Part shown: positions 9,784 to 18,001 of the stretch, piece after piece
How positions within the stretch are numbered: position 1 is the first letter of the stretch
How the letters are laid out: the number at the start of each line of letters is the position of its first letter
DNA from: an uncultured Muribaculaceae bacterium
Lineage (GTDB): Bacteria; Bacteroidota; Bacteroidia; Bacteroidales; Muribaculaceae
Direction of reading: 5' to 3'
Length of the DNA stretch: 64,000 nucleotides
Assembly: GCA_910579305.1 (NCBI GenBank)
Contig: CAJTTA010000007.1
Coordinates: forward strand, 1-64,000
Made by a program: the position numbers and the translations under genes
Notes under the pieces: model-generated
What the model saw: the letters and a program-made list of their open reading frames with translations, nothing else
The model's database searches: none
Told to the model about the DNA's origin: nothing

Positions 9784-12700
9784 TCAGGAAAAAAGAGGGA
9801 TGAGAGTATTGCGTATAATGCCGGTTATGGCATAGAAGAATGGCACATCCTCCACACGTTCATCGGCAGCGTCCTGTTCCGGGAGGAATGCTCGGATTCC
9901 TGAGGCGAGATAGTTGGAAATATCGCGGTCAGCCTCGCTGGAGAATCGGTCGAGGGATTCATGGGTCACTCCGAATTCTTCGCCCCACACTCCGGAGAGC
10001 ATTTCGGCGAAGAAGGCATTGAAGTGAGTCACAGCTTTTTCTATCTCGGCCCGCTCCTCCATTCTGCGTATGGAGGAGTAGGTGTAGGCCTCGGTGGAGG
10101 TGAGAGTGTATTGCGACTTGTGAGCCATTATGTTGCGAGGTGAGAAGGGGGTGCGGTTTTCTTCTCCGCGCGAGATGCGGCGTTCAAGTTCAAGACCACC
10201 CTTGCAAGTGACCTGCTTGGGATTGGCCCGCTCGATAGCCACTTCAAAAGCCTGTGAGTGAGCGTATGTGCAGCCATATACATTCTCGATGACAGCTTGT
10301 GTGAACTCTTCTACCAGAGCGTGACGTCCGAGAATGTAGAGTATCTTGGAGCCTGTGCCGGAGAAACAGATGCGCCGTGGCAGACCTATTCCCGCGTGCT
10401 TCATGAGGCGGGCCACATAGTAGATGAGGGCTGTGTAGAAATACAGGAATACGATTTTCAGACCATTGTCGGCGCCGAGCAGCGAGTTATAGCTGTAGGG
10501 GCGTCGGTCAAGTTCCGAAAGAGAGCGTATCCCGGGTGCCTGCTCGATTGAGAAGAGGAAAGCGTTGATGTCTTCGCTGCGGCCCGAGAGGAGTATGTCG
10601 GAGAGTATCACATCAAGGTAGCTGAAAGAGGCGTCGCCGGAGAGCAGCTTTGAGAAGTAAGCCACATAGCGTGTCAGCATGGGATTATTGGATGCGTCGG
10701 CGTGAGAGAAGGCGTCACCGAAAATGGAATTGCCTGCGAAGCGGAACGATGTTATTATCTCGGGATGCGAGTGCATGCGCTCATCATCGGCATGATATAT
10801 CACTATGTCGCTGGATCCGCCACCTATGTCGATGCATGCGTAGTCGGAGCCGTCGGTAGAGGAGTTATGATAGAAATATGCCGGAGCCACGCTTTCAGGA
10901 AGCACCTGCACGTCAGGATGCGAGGTACTCAGATAGCGTGTGTACAGGTCTTCCCACAGGGAGAGATAGCGGTGCTGAAGCGATCGCTTCATGCTCACCG
11001 GATAGAAGTAGACCAGGCGGGCACGGGAGGGCGAGCCTGAATGCAGGATTATGCGAGCGCGTATGAGCAGCATGATCTCTCTCAGGAATTGCTCGGATCC
11101 TTCCTGCTCCTCTCCCCACTTGAGCATGGTGGTCACCCGATAGCCGTTGAAAGGCTTTCGCTCGTAGAGGAAGGGGATGTTGACGCTGCGCAGGGCTTCG
11201 GGACGTGCATCGGTTGAGGCATTGCGGGCCAGCGCTGTGCGCAGCGGAAAACCGTAGCCATCATCGATGGAGCGGGGAATGAATTCCACGTCAAGCAGCG
11301 TGTCGGCCTGGGCAAGAGAGCCTGGAGCCTCCAGAGTGGCCACGAGAGTGGCCTCGCTGCCTTCACTGAATGAGAGAGGGCGAGCGGGATTGTCGCCGAT
11401 GCAGTATTCCACATGGGAATTGGTTGTGCCGAAGTCTACGGCGAATGTAAACTCATCGGCGCCCGGAGCATAAGCCGGCCAAAGCGGAAGAATCACTCCC
11501 GAATAGTGGTGAAGATCACTTCGGTCGCTGTCTATGGAGAGGCGGGCATAGTCCCATGCACTGTTCACTTCATAGTACGACGTGCGTGTGACTTTGCTGC
11601 GTGTGCGAGTGAAAGGCTCCCGGATGTTGACGGGTTGTCCGCAGTCATCGGCATAGAATGACAGGGAGGCCGTGAAGTCGGGCATCATTTCAAAGAGGCG
11701 CACATTATATATGTCCTGTTCTCCTGTGCGGGCAAACGGGAATATCGCGGCCGATATTCTCACGGAGGGGATAATGATTCCTTCTCCTGAAGCGAGGGAT
11801 GCCGGATCTGTGTCGAGAGGCAGGCGACGATATGTGCGTGCAAGCTCCACATAGCTCTTGGCGGTGGGCAGCCGCAGTATTACGGTTATGCTCTCTGCTT
11901 CGTGACGCATTTCCATAGCAGGGCGGCCCGGCACCACATTCGATGCGAGATATGATGCGGGAAAGTACCTGAAGAACAGTGGCTTGACAGGCAAAAGACA
12001 GCCTGGGATATCTTGTGAGCGCCGGGCAGCAGTGAAGAATTGCGGAGCGATGGGCGTGGAGAGCTCTATGAGGCAGTCTTCAAGCATGTCGCATGATGTG
12101 AGCCAGGGATATTTTATGGATGTGTCGGGGAGGATGCGCTCTTTCGGCTCCAGGCCGCCGGTGTCTACTTTTGTCGTGGGATTCCAGTGATGGCTCACGT
12201 AGCGGAATTCTTCGGCGCCGGGAGGAGTGAAACCTTCGCGGAGAATGAGCGGAATGAGTTCATCATCAGGCTGCTCTATGACAGGCTTGAGCAGGAAGTC
12301 ACTTTCTTTCGGGCTCTCTATGAGCGCTTCGGCACGACGTGTGAGCAACGGCACTCCGAAGATGCGCGGCGGATTGCTCACGGCCGGCTCCGCGTAGATG
12401 TGCCGGAGGGAATCGGCGAGGGAGTCGGCATTATTATAGCTCAGGGCCGATGGATTTTCCACACGTGCCAGGATGCGTGAGTGGAGCGCCGGCTTGCGGG
12501 TGCGTATAATCTCCAGGTTGGCGAGCAGATATGCGTAGACTCCGCCAAGCCTGCGGCGAGCCTGCGGATATGCGTTGAACCAGTGGATGAGATATATCAC
12601 AAATTCCTCATCCCGCTCCCACAGGTGCATGGGGTTGCCGAAGAGCGGGCGTCCCTGCTCCACCATTATTTCCGGCATTTCGCCGAGCCCGGGAGCGGCC

Positions 12701-13194
12701 ATGGTGAGAGTGGCCGGAGACGTGGAGCCGATCACGCGTCCTTCACTCATGAGGATGTACCAGTCTCCGGCTTCGGCAAAGTTATAGGCACTTTCATCGC
12801 TCTCCATGTAAAGAGTAAGGGTAGAGGCGAGAAGGCGATGTGCCGGAGAGCCGGCCATCATGGCCGCGAGTTCGGTCTTAGGATTCCAGCGCAGAATGCG
12901 CAGGTTGCGGGCATGATTTGGCAGATCGAAGATGAGCTGGGCTATGTCGAGAGCGTCGCTCACGAGCCTGTGGTGCATGATGGCACCGGCCGACATCCCG
13001 GTTGAGGCGAGGGTCTCGAAAGCCGTCAGCACGAGATCTACCTGAGCGAAAGGGCTCGGTATGGCTGTGCGGGGGTGCTCCACGGTGTCGCCGTTGGGGT
13101 CGGATATTTTCTGTATGTCATCGCCGGAATAGGGATCTTTGGGAATCCATCCCGTGCCGGTGGTATTGTCGCTGTATGAAAGAATTACGCTCAC
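9784..13194 (-). CDS. Large protein with C-terminal actin/Hsp70-type ATPase domain
   Basis: An 1136-residue soluble protein. The C-terminal half shows the actin/Hsp70/sugar-kinase ATPase motifs in order: phosphate-1 loop FAVDFGTTNSHVEYC (about 580-595), phosphate-2 loop YACIDIGGGSSDIVIY (about 785-800), and an adenosine loop RICFSGTGSKILYILG (about 942-958). The first 570 or so residues have no domain I recognise. They begin with a segment containing RTAIPSPFAQVDLV and look like a structured binding module. The arrangement is reminiscent of very large SrfB-like 'virulence factor' ATPases, but I cannot confirm that relation. It sits 20 bp downstream of the tubulin-like gene and 21 bp upstream of a membrane-protein gene. 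Polymerisation is an inference from fold class only. Confidence 0.8.
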   Translation of the reverse strand: MSVILSYSDNTTGTGWIPKDPYSGDDIQKISDPNGDTVEHPRTAIPSPFAQVDLVLTAFETLASTGMSAGAIMHHRLVSDALDIAQLIFDLPNHARNLRILRWNPKTELAAMMAGSPAHRLLASTLTLYMESDESAYNFAEAGDWYILMSEGRVIGSTSPATLTMAAPGLGEMPEIMVEQGRPLFGNPMHLWERDEEFVIYLIHWFNAYPQARRRLGGVYAYLLANLEIIRTRKPALHSRILARVENPSALSYNNADSLADSLRHIYAEPAVSNPPRIFGVPLLTRRAEALIESPKESDFLLKPVIEQPDDELIPLILREGFTPPGAEEFRYVSHHWNPTTKVDTGGLEPKERILPDTSIKYPWLTSCDMLEDCLIELSTPIAPQFFTAARRSQDIPGCLLPVKPLFFRYFPASYLASNVVPGRPAMEMRHEAESITVILRLPTAKSYVELARTYRRLPLDTDPASLASGEGIIIPSVRISAAIFPFARTGEQDIYNVRLFEMMPDFTASLSFYADDCGQPVNIREPFTRTRSKVTRTSYYEVNSAWDYARLSIDSDRSDLHHYSGVILPLWPAYAPGADEFTFAVDFGTTNSHVEYCIGDNPARPLSFSEGSEATLVATLEAPGSLAQADTLLDVEFIPRSIDDGYGFPLRTALARNASTDARPEALRSVNIPFLYERKPFNGYRVTTMLKWGEEQEGSEQFLREIMLLIRARIILHSGSPSRARLVYFYPVSMKRSLQHRYLSLWEDLYTRYLSTSHPDVQVLPESVAPAYFYHNSSTDGSDYACIDIGGGSSDIVIYHADDERMHSHPEIITSFRFAGNSIFGDAFSHADASNNPMLTRYVAYFSKLLSGDASFSYLDVILSDILLSGRSEDINAFLFSIEQAPGIRSLSELDRRPYSYNSLLGADNGLKIVFLYFYTALIYYVARLMKHAGIGLPRRICFSGTGSKILYILGRHALVEEFTQAVIENVYGCTYAHSQAFEVAIERANPKQVTCKGGLELERRISRGEENRTPFSPRNIMAHKSQYTLTSTEAYTYSSIRRMEERAEIEKAVTHFNAFFAEMLSGVWGEEFGVTHESLDRFSSEADRDISNYLASGIRAFLPEQDAADERVEDVPFFYAITGIIRNTLIPLFS

Positions 13195-13214
13195 TTGGTG
13201 CAGGAGTTAATAGG

Positions 13215-14732
13215 TTAGTACAAACCGGGAAAACGCTCCTTGATGATTTCTGTGGCGGCCAGGTGGAATATGTGCAGGAGCTTGGCCGGCAAGCGGTCGG
13301 CCGAGTATTTTCCGTTGAATTTCTTGCTCACAGAGTTTATACGGGCGAAAATATCATCGTAGCTTATGCGTGCATTGCTGAAGAATCCTTTCTTTGCCGG
13401 AATGCCGGTGAGGATATTTTCAAGATGCCCTGTGTTGTCGAGATCAAAGAAAGTGACGTGCCTGTGGTTTGCGTCCATTTCTTCAAGCCAGTCCCAGTAT
13501 TTTGGCAGGAAATTATGAGATAGGGTTATATAGAAGTCGGTGGAAAGGAATTCTATGCCGAGCGAGGGAGAATCCTTGGTGAATCCGCGTCCTATGCAGT
13601 CCTTGAGCTTATGGTCGAGGAAAAGGGAAAGCAGGTGCAGTCGCAGCAATGGGGCGGCAATGGAAGAGCGGGTGGCGGGATCGAGCGTCATGAAGTCGAT
13701 TTCGCCGGAATCTTTCTCGATTCCGAATTCAAATGCCCGTGTGTCGCGCCCTATGTCGGTCTGTGGAATTGAGATGAAATGCAGAGGAGCGAGAGCGCCT
13801 ATGAGCTCTATGAGATGGGCTGCGTTCTGCTGTCCCCCTTCGCCGGGATCGTTGACATATGGCGATGATGTGGCTTTGTCGCCGAGGTAATATATCGCGT
13901 CGACTTGTCGGCCTGCATCCGGGGCTGTAAGGCTTTTTGAGTAGTAATGTAGGGCGGAACGAGTCTTGAGCAGGAAATCGGCTTTGTTGATGGGAGAAGT
14001 GCGGGAATGCTCTATGTTGAAGTATGGCAGCAGCGTCAGAGCTCCAATGGGAGCTGTGCGCATGAATCCTCGGGAGGCGAGGGTGGAGTCGGCAGCAGCG
14101 CGGATGTTTTTGACCATTATGGGGAATCCTGCCGCGCCTGTTCCTCCGAAGATGCTGGAAATGAAGAAGACACGGTCGCCCTCTCCAAGCAGATTGCCGA
14201 ATGTGCGGAACTCATCGGAGTCTTTGAATCTGTTTAGAGCCACGGAGCCTATGTTGGGGCTTCCCACGAAGCCTATGTGCATCGATGTGTGCAGTTGCGC
14301 TCCGCTGAAAAGCATCTGCATCAGAGCCTGATTGCTCTCGTCCAGGTCGTTGTATTCTATGAATTCCCGGAAACGCATGCGCTCCACAGCCGTCATATTG
14401 TAGAGAAACGAGTCGCGCATACCTCCGCTACCTTCCGGCATAAGAGATGCAAGGGTGGAGATGCGGGTGGAGAAGAAACCCTCGGCGTTGCGGGAGCTTC
14501 CATGCAGAGTGTTATGGATTTTTCTATAGGCTTCCAGTAGCTCCACCGTGCGCTTTACGTCACGGCCGGCCTGGTGGGGATCGACAATTACGGGGACTAT
14601 TTCAAGCTCGGCAAAGGGCTTGCCGGTTGCCGGATCAATAGGCTTCACCCCGGCAGCGCAGAGCATTGTCAGTGATTTAAGCACACGGGAGCCGGAACCC
14701 CCTATTGCAAATATAAACAGGCGCATTGTCAA
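13215..14732 (-). CDS. Tubulin/FtsZ-like NTPase-domain protein
   Basis: A 505-residue soluble protein. It opens with a Rossmann-type nucleotide loop (MRLFIFAIGGSGSRVLKSL, glycines at 11-14). At residues 196-202 it carries the tubulin/FtsZ signature GGTGAAG inside FISSIFGGTGAAGFPIMVKN. Spacing between the two is about 185 residues, versus roughly 85-95 in FtsZ, so there is a large insertion or a divergent N-terminal domain. Other segments (ALTLLPYFNIEHS, IYYLGDK) fit the 'tubulin-like' family found near conflict and envelope genes. It ends 20 bp before the actin-like gene and starts 4 bp after the stop of a small membrane protein gene. It is not the cell-division FtsZ, which would lie in the division-and-cell-wall cluster. 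GTP use is inferred. Confidence 0.8.
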   Translation of the reverse strand: MTMRLFIFAIGGSGSRVLKSLTMLCAAGVKPIDPATGKPFAELEIVPVIVDPHQAGRDVKRTVELLEAYRKIHNTLHGSSRNAEGFFSTRISTLASLMPEGSGGMRDSFLYNMTAVERMRFREFIEYNDLDESNQALMQMLFSGAQLHTSMHIGFVGSPNIGSVALNRFKDSDEFRTFGNLLGEGDRVFFISSIFGGTGAAGFPIMVKNIRAAADSTLASRGFMRTAPIGALTLLPYFNIEHSRTSPINKADFLLKTRSALHYYSKSLTAPDAGRQVDAIYYLGDKATSSPYVNDPGEGGQQNAAHLIELIGALAPLHFISIPQTDIGRDTRAFEFGIEKDSGEIDFMTLDPATRSSIAAPLLRLHLLSLFLDHKLKDCIGRGFTKDSPSLGIEFLSTDFYITLSHNFLPKYWDWLEEMDANHRHVTFFDLDNTGHLENILTGIPAKKGFFSNARISYDDIFARINSVSKKFNGKYSADRLPAKLLHIFHLAATEIIKERFPGLY

Positions 14733-14736
14733 TGAT

Positions 14737-15225
14737 TTATTGAGGGAAAGGAGTGTGGCGGCAATTTGAGCTCCACCAACGTATGCCGAATGACGCTGTG
14801 GTAAATATAATGAAGGAGAAGAGAGCTACCCATCCGGCCAAAGCTTCATTGAGCGGGGCATAGAAGTCGCTCAGCCCGGGCTGGAAATCTTCCATCCTGA
14901 CTACGAGTAGCCTTATTGCTCCCCATGCAGAGAGAAGCGTGCTGATAGCACTGATTATAAGCCAGTTCCACCATCGGTCAAAATGCACGGAGTTGATGAT
15001 GTAGTAGAAAAGGCCGGCCATGATCCAGGGTATGGCAGTGATCAGTATGGAAAGGCGTAGAGTCCAGCCTTGCGATCGCAAGTCTTCCCGGAATAGATCC
15101 TGAGTGCCTCCAGCATCCGGCACACCCAGATAGAGAGACGGGTAGATCTGACCGCCGAGTATGATGAAAAGCAGACTCAGCAGCAAGGAGCCTATGAGCA
15201 GAGCATATTTGATTTCTTGTCGCAT
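14737..15225 (-). CDS. Small membrane protein of the tubulin/actin-like operon
   Basis: A 162-residue protein with four predicted transmembrane helices: about 8-28 (ALLIGSLLLSLLFIILGG), 55-78 (LSILITAIPWIMAGLFYYI), 88-110 (WWNWLIISAISTLLSAWGA) and 132-150 (WVALFSFIIFTTASFGI). No family is recognised. The segment between helices 1 and 2 is polar and could face the periplasm. It lies 9 bp downstream of the vWA-like lipoprotein gene and 4 bp upstream of the tubulin-like gene, so it is almost certainly in the same transcript. A membrane anchor or channel partner is one reading, inferred from context only. Confidence 0.75.
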   Translation of the reverse strand: MRQEIKYALLIGSLLLSLLFIILGGQIYPSLYLGVPDAGGTQDLFREDLRSQGWTLRLSILITAIPWIMAGLFYYIINSVHFDRWWNWLIISAISTLLSAWGAIRLLVVRMEDFQPGLSDFYAPLNEALAGWVALFSFIIFTTASFGIRWWSSNCRHTPFPQ

Positions 15226-15234
15226 ACGGGCTTT

Positions 15235-16788
15235 TTATTTCTCAAATTTTATGGTAAATGAGGTGAAAGCAGGGGTTTCGGCTGTGCCGTAATAAGCATT
15301 GTATACACCCTGGAGGAAGGGTAATAGTCCGAAGGTGGTGTGACTGAAAGAGTATTTGTGCGGATCCACATCGGATGCGGCATTGCAATCCTTGATCCAT
15401 GCCGGCAGTCGGTTTAGCAACTTTATGGAGATACTCTCGGGGAGCACTTTGCCGGTGAGCTGTATCGTGAAGAGGTGGGTGGCACGATTAAGGTAGCGCT
15501 TGTTGCGGGGATCGACCATGTCGGGTGACACGGCTTTGATTCCCTTGATGGTGGCCGGAGTATCGCTGACGGTCATATAATTGGCAGGGTCGAGCAGATA
15601 GGCTGTGTCAGCCGGTATGCCTGAGAGGTCGGCGGCTACGGTGAAGGATAGAGTGCCGTCTGATGCCGGGCTTGCCCCTTTGAGCGCATGCGAACCCTGT
15701 TCCGCACTGCCTCCGGCCAATGAGTATGCACCCTCGCTGCTGTTTTGGCGAGGCATGACTGACCACCATTGAAGCGGGATGGGCCGTCGGTTAAAGAAGT
15801 ATTCCGCTTCGAATCCCGGGAGCGACTTGAAGTCGGTGAAGGAGGAGTATTGCGCAGAGGAGCGGAGTCGTGATAAGGCGGCGGCGCTTCCGGTGATCAC
15901 CATGTAGTAGGGGCGGCGTCCTGAGTAATTGAAAGCCCGGTTTGCGCCGAAGGGATAATAGGCGCCTTTGAAATCGGCCGACAGGCGCACGATAATCATG
16001 CTCTTGTCAAGGTGGTTCTTGAAGAGAGAGGCGGCCAGAGCGCTTTCTTCATTAAATATCTTATCGCTTGTGGTGCCTGCTGTGCCCTTGGGTGAATATA
16101 TAAGATCCGTGACAAGGACGGTGATTCGCTCCGGCGCTGTATCGGTCAGCGATTTTGTGAAGATTTTTGCAAAGTCGGTGTAGGCCGGATTGCCTATGGC
16201 GGCAGTGGATGTGAAGATGTCCTTATCCTGGATGAATGATTCGAATGTGCCGGGATAAGGGTAAAGGTCATCGTTTACAATGAGTATCGCGCCCTTGCCT
16301 GTCTCGGCATGAGGAAAGCGGGTGACGATCTCGCTAAGAGCGCGCTTGAAGTCGCCGGATCCTGAGCGTGAGTCATATCCGTTCATGGAGCCGCTGCGCT
16401 CAAGCATGAGCCTGAGGCGCAAGTCTCCTTTAAGCACACCTCCATAGGCCCGCAGATCCCAGTCAGCCGGAGAGTCGGAGCGAGACAAGGCCCTGTCGAC
16501 GGCTTCCTGAAGCCTGTCGAGGTCAATATATCCGTCCTCGTCAAGGAAATTGCGGTATTTACCGGGAGAAGCGAGAATGAAGCCGGTGAGCTCATTGAAC
16601 GTGTTCTCATTCCTCGCCTCGGGGTCGGACGCAGCTTTGTTGATCAATGCCTGTACAGGATCGGTCTCAGAACTGCAGCCACACATGATTGTGCCCGCAA
16701 CTGAGACTACCGCAATAATCAAGATAAATAAGCCGGCCTTGGCCCACGCGCGAGATATCAAATCGGTATGAAGAAGAGAATTGCGCAT
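15235..16788 (-). CDS. vWA-like lipoprotein, first gene of the tubulin/actin-like operon
   Basis: About 517 residues from the chosen ATG at 16788, which gives a normal signal peptide; an in-frame ATG at 16839 would add 17 residues upstream of the promoter. A hydrophobic helix (LFILIIAVVSVAGTI) is followed by a lipobox-like MCGC, so it is predicted to be a lipoprotein. A von Willebrand A-like domain begins at LRLMLERSGSMNGYDS. The MIDAS motif (usually DxSxS) reads E-R-S-G-S. Later strands are AILIVNDDLY and ITVLVTDLIYSP, the latter supplying a possible MIDAS Asp. The C-terminal 200 residues look like beta-rich repeats. It likely binds a partner or polymer outside the inner membrane. Function unknown. 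Confidence 0.75.
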   Translation of the reverse strand: MRNSLLHTDLISRAWAKAGLFILIIAVVSVAGTIMCGCSSETDPVQALINKAASDPEARNENTFNELTGFILASPGKYRNFLDEDGYIDLDRLQEAVDRALSRSDSPADWDLRAYGGVLKGDLRLRLMLERSGSMNGYDSRSGSGDFKRALSEIVTRFPHAETGKGAILIVNDDLYPYPGTFESFIQDKDIFTSTAAIGNPAYTDFAKIFTKSLTDTAPERITVLVTDLIYSPKGTAGTTSDKIFNEESALAASLFKNHLDKSMIIVRLSADFKGAYYPFGANRAFNYSGRRPYYMVITGSAAALSRLRSSAQYSSFTDFKSLPGFEAEYFFNRRPIPLQWWSVMPRQNSSEGAYSLAGGSAEQGSHALKGASPASDGTLSFTVAADLSGIPADTAYLLDPANYMTVSDTPATIKGIKAVSPDMVDPRNKRYLNRATHLFTIQLTGKVLPESISIKLLNRLPAWIKDCNAASDVDPHKYSFSHTTFGLLPFLQGVYNAYYGTAETPAFTSFTIKFEK

Positions 16789-16797
16789 AGATAAGCG

Positions 16798-16829
16798 CAA
16801 AATTACGAAAAAATCACGAATACACCAAT
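16798..16829 (-). promoter_or_regulatory. Promoter of the tubulin/actin-like operon
   Basis: On the minus strand the -7 box is TAATTTTG (16798-16805), with an imperfect -33 ATTG (16826-16829) 20 bp upstream. Predicted transcription begins only about 5-10 nt before the ATG at 16788. The message would be nearly leaderless, and the longer reading frame from 16839 could not be fully transcribed from it. Confidence 0.55.
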
Positions 16830-16894
16830 CGCACTCCATTAAAAATTTTGCACATGCTTGTTGTCGCTATAATATGCAAAAAAATAAAGCGTCT

Positions 16895-16925
16895 TTTGTA
16901 CAATCGGAAAAATATTGTATCTTTG
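16895..16925 (+). promoter_or_regulatory. Promoter of the acyltransferase gene at 16971
   Basis: A perfect Bacteroidetes promoter: TTTG at 16895-16898, a 19-bp spacer, then TATCTTTG at 16918-16925. The leader is about 40 nt. It is divergent from the promoter of the tubulin/actin-like operon. Confidence 0.75.
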
Positions 16926-16970
16926 TAATATTTTACGAGATAGGTTGTTTCGATTAAACACGTTTAAAAT

Positions 16971-17990
16971 ATGAAATCAGTCGCCGCGTCAGGCAGCTCA
17001 AATAAGATTTTATGGTTATCGATTGTCCAGGGTTGGGCGATTCTGCTGGTTGTGTTAGGTCATGTCAATGGATTCACTTATTCCGATGTGCCGGGCGAGT
17101 TTTATCCTCTCTCGGAGTGGTTGCATCGTTTTTGTTACTCGTTTCATATGCCATTGTTCATGTTTGTGTCGGGCGCGCTTCTGTACTATTCCCGCTTGTC
17201 GAAAGGATGGAAGGTATCGGCCCTGTACAAGGATAAACTGAAACGCCTCCTTATTCCCTATCTCTGTTTCACAATAATAGGCTTTATGATAAGGGCACCA
17301 TTTGCGGCCATTACCAAAAGAGGGATGGATGTAAGTGTTGAGGGATTCATGAAAGCTTTGTTCGATCCGGGTAACGGACCCGTGGCGGAATTATGGTTTA
17401 TAGGCACTTTGATGTGGCTGATGTTCTTGTATCCGGTATATAAGACAATGCTACGCTCTGCATGGAGTGAGATTATATTGTTGGCTGTCACCTTATTGCC
17501 TTATGTGTCAGGCCTGCATCTCAATGTGTCGGGATGGCTTGGTGTGGCGAATGTCACTACCTATGCTTTCTATTTTGTGGCCGGTATGCTTTTCTTCAAG
17601 TATAATCTTATCCGAATTTTTGAGCACAGTATATGGCCGGTCATAGCGATTACGTGTCTATATGTTGCATGCTTTTTGCTTATTCCTGATTATAAGGTGA
17701 TCACGGCATTGCTCGGTATATTCATGTCTTTCGGCTGGGGTGTGCGCATAGCTGATGTATGTGATCTTTTCAGCAGCTTCCGCGACCATTCGTTTCAGAT
17801 TTTCCTGGTGGGAATCTTCCCTCAAATGCTTGTGGAACTGGTGCTATGGACACGTTTCCACGGAGAGCTGACATTGTTGCCGTTTTATATTTTGAGCTGT
17901 CTGCTGGCTATTTACAGCGGAGTTTTGGTGAGCAGGATCGGATCACGCATCCGGTGCCGATGCCTCCGATGGGGTATAGGTCTTAAGTGA
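16971..17990 (+). CDS. Membrane acyltransferase (acyltransferase 3 / OafA-like)
   Basis: A 339-residue polytopic protein with about ten hydrophobic helices. The first helix reads LSIVQGWAILLVVLGHVNG, which keeps the catalytic-type His of the VVLGH motif although the usual DxxR is replaced by IVQGW. RFCYSFHMPLFMFVSGALLY is the conserved second-helix 'FHMPLFMFxSG' motif. Enzymes of this type add acetyl or similar groups to surface sugars. It faces a second acyltransferase (18002-19012) tail to tail with only 11 bp between them, at the end of a polysaccharide cluster, so it probably decorates that polymer. It has its own promoter. Confidence 0.88.
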   Translation: MKSVAASGSSNKILWLSIVQGWAILLVVLGHVNGFTYSDVPGEFYPLSEWLHRFCYSFHMPLFMFVSGALLYYSRLSKGWKVSALYKDKLKRLLIPYLCFTIIGFMIRAPFAAITKRGMDVSVEGFMKALFDPGNGPVAELWFIGTLMWLMFLYPVYKTMLRSAWSEIILLAVTLLPYVSGLHLNVSGWLGVANVTTYAFYFVAGMLFFKYNLIRIFEHSIWPVIAITCLYVACFLLIPDYKVITALLGIFMSFGWGVRIADVCDLFSSFRDHSFQIFLVGIFPQMLVELVLWTRFHGELTLLPFYILSCLLAIYSGVLVSRIGSRIRCRCLRWGIGLK

Positions 17991-18001
17991 AGAGAGGGCA
18001 A

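Noticed and set aside
13215..14732. Being the cell-division gene ftsZ
   Set aside because: Loop spacing and length differ, and its neighbours are not ftsQ/ftsA/murC-type genes.
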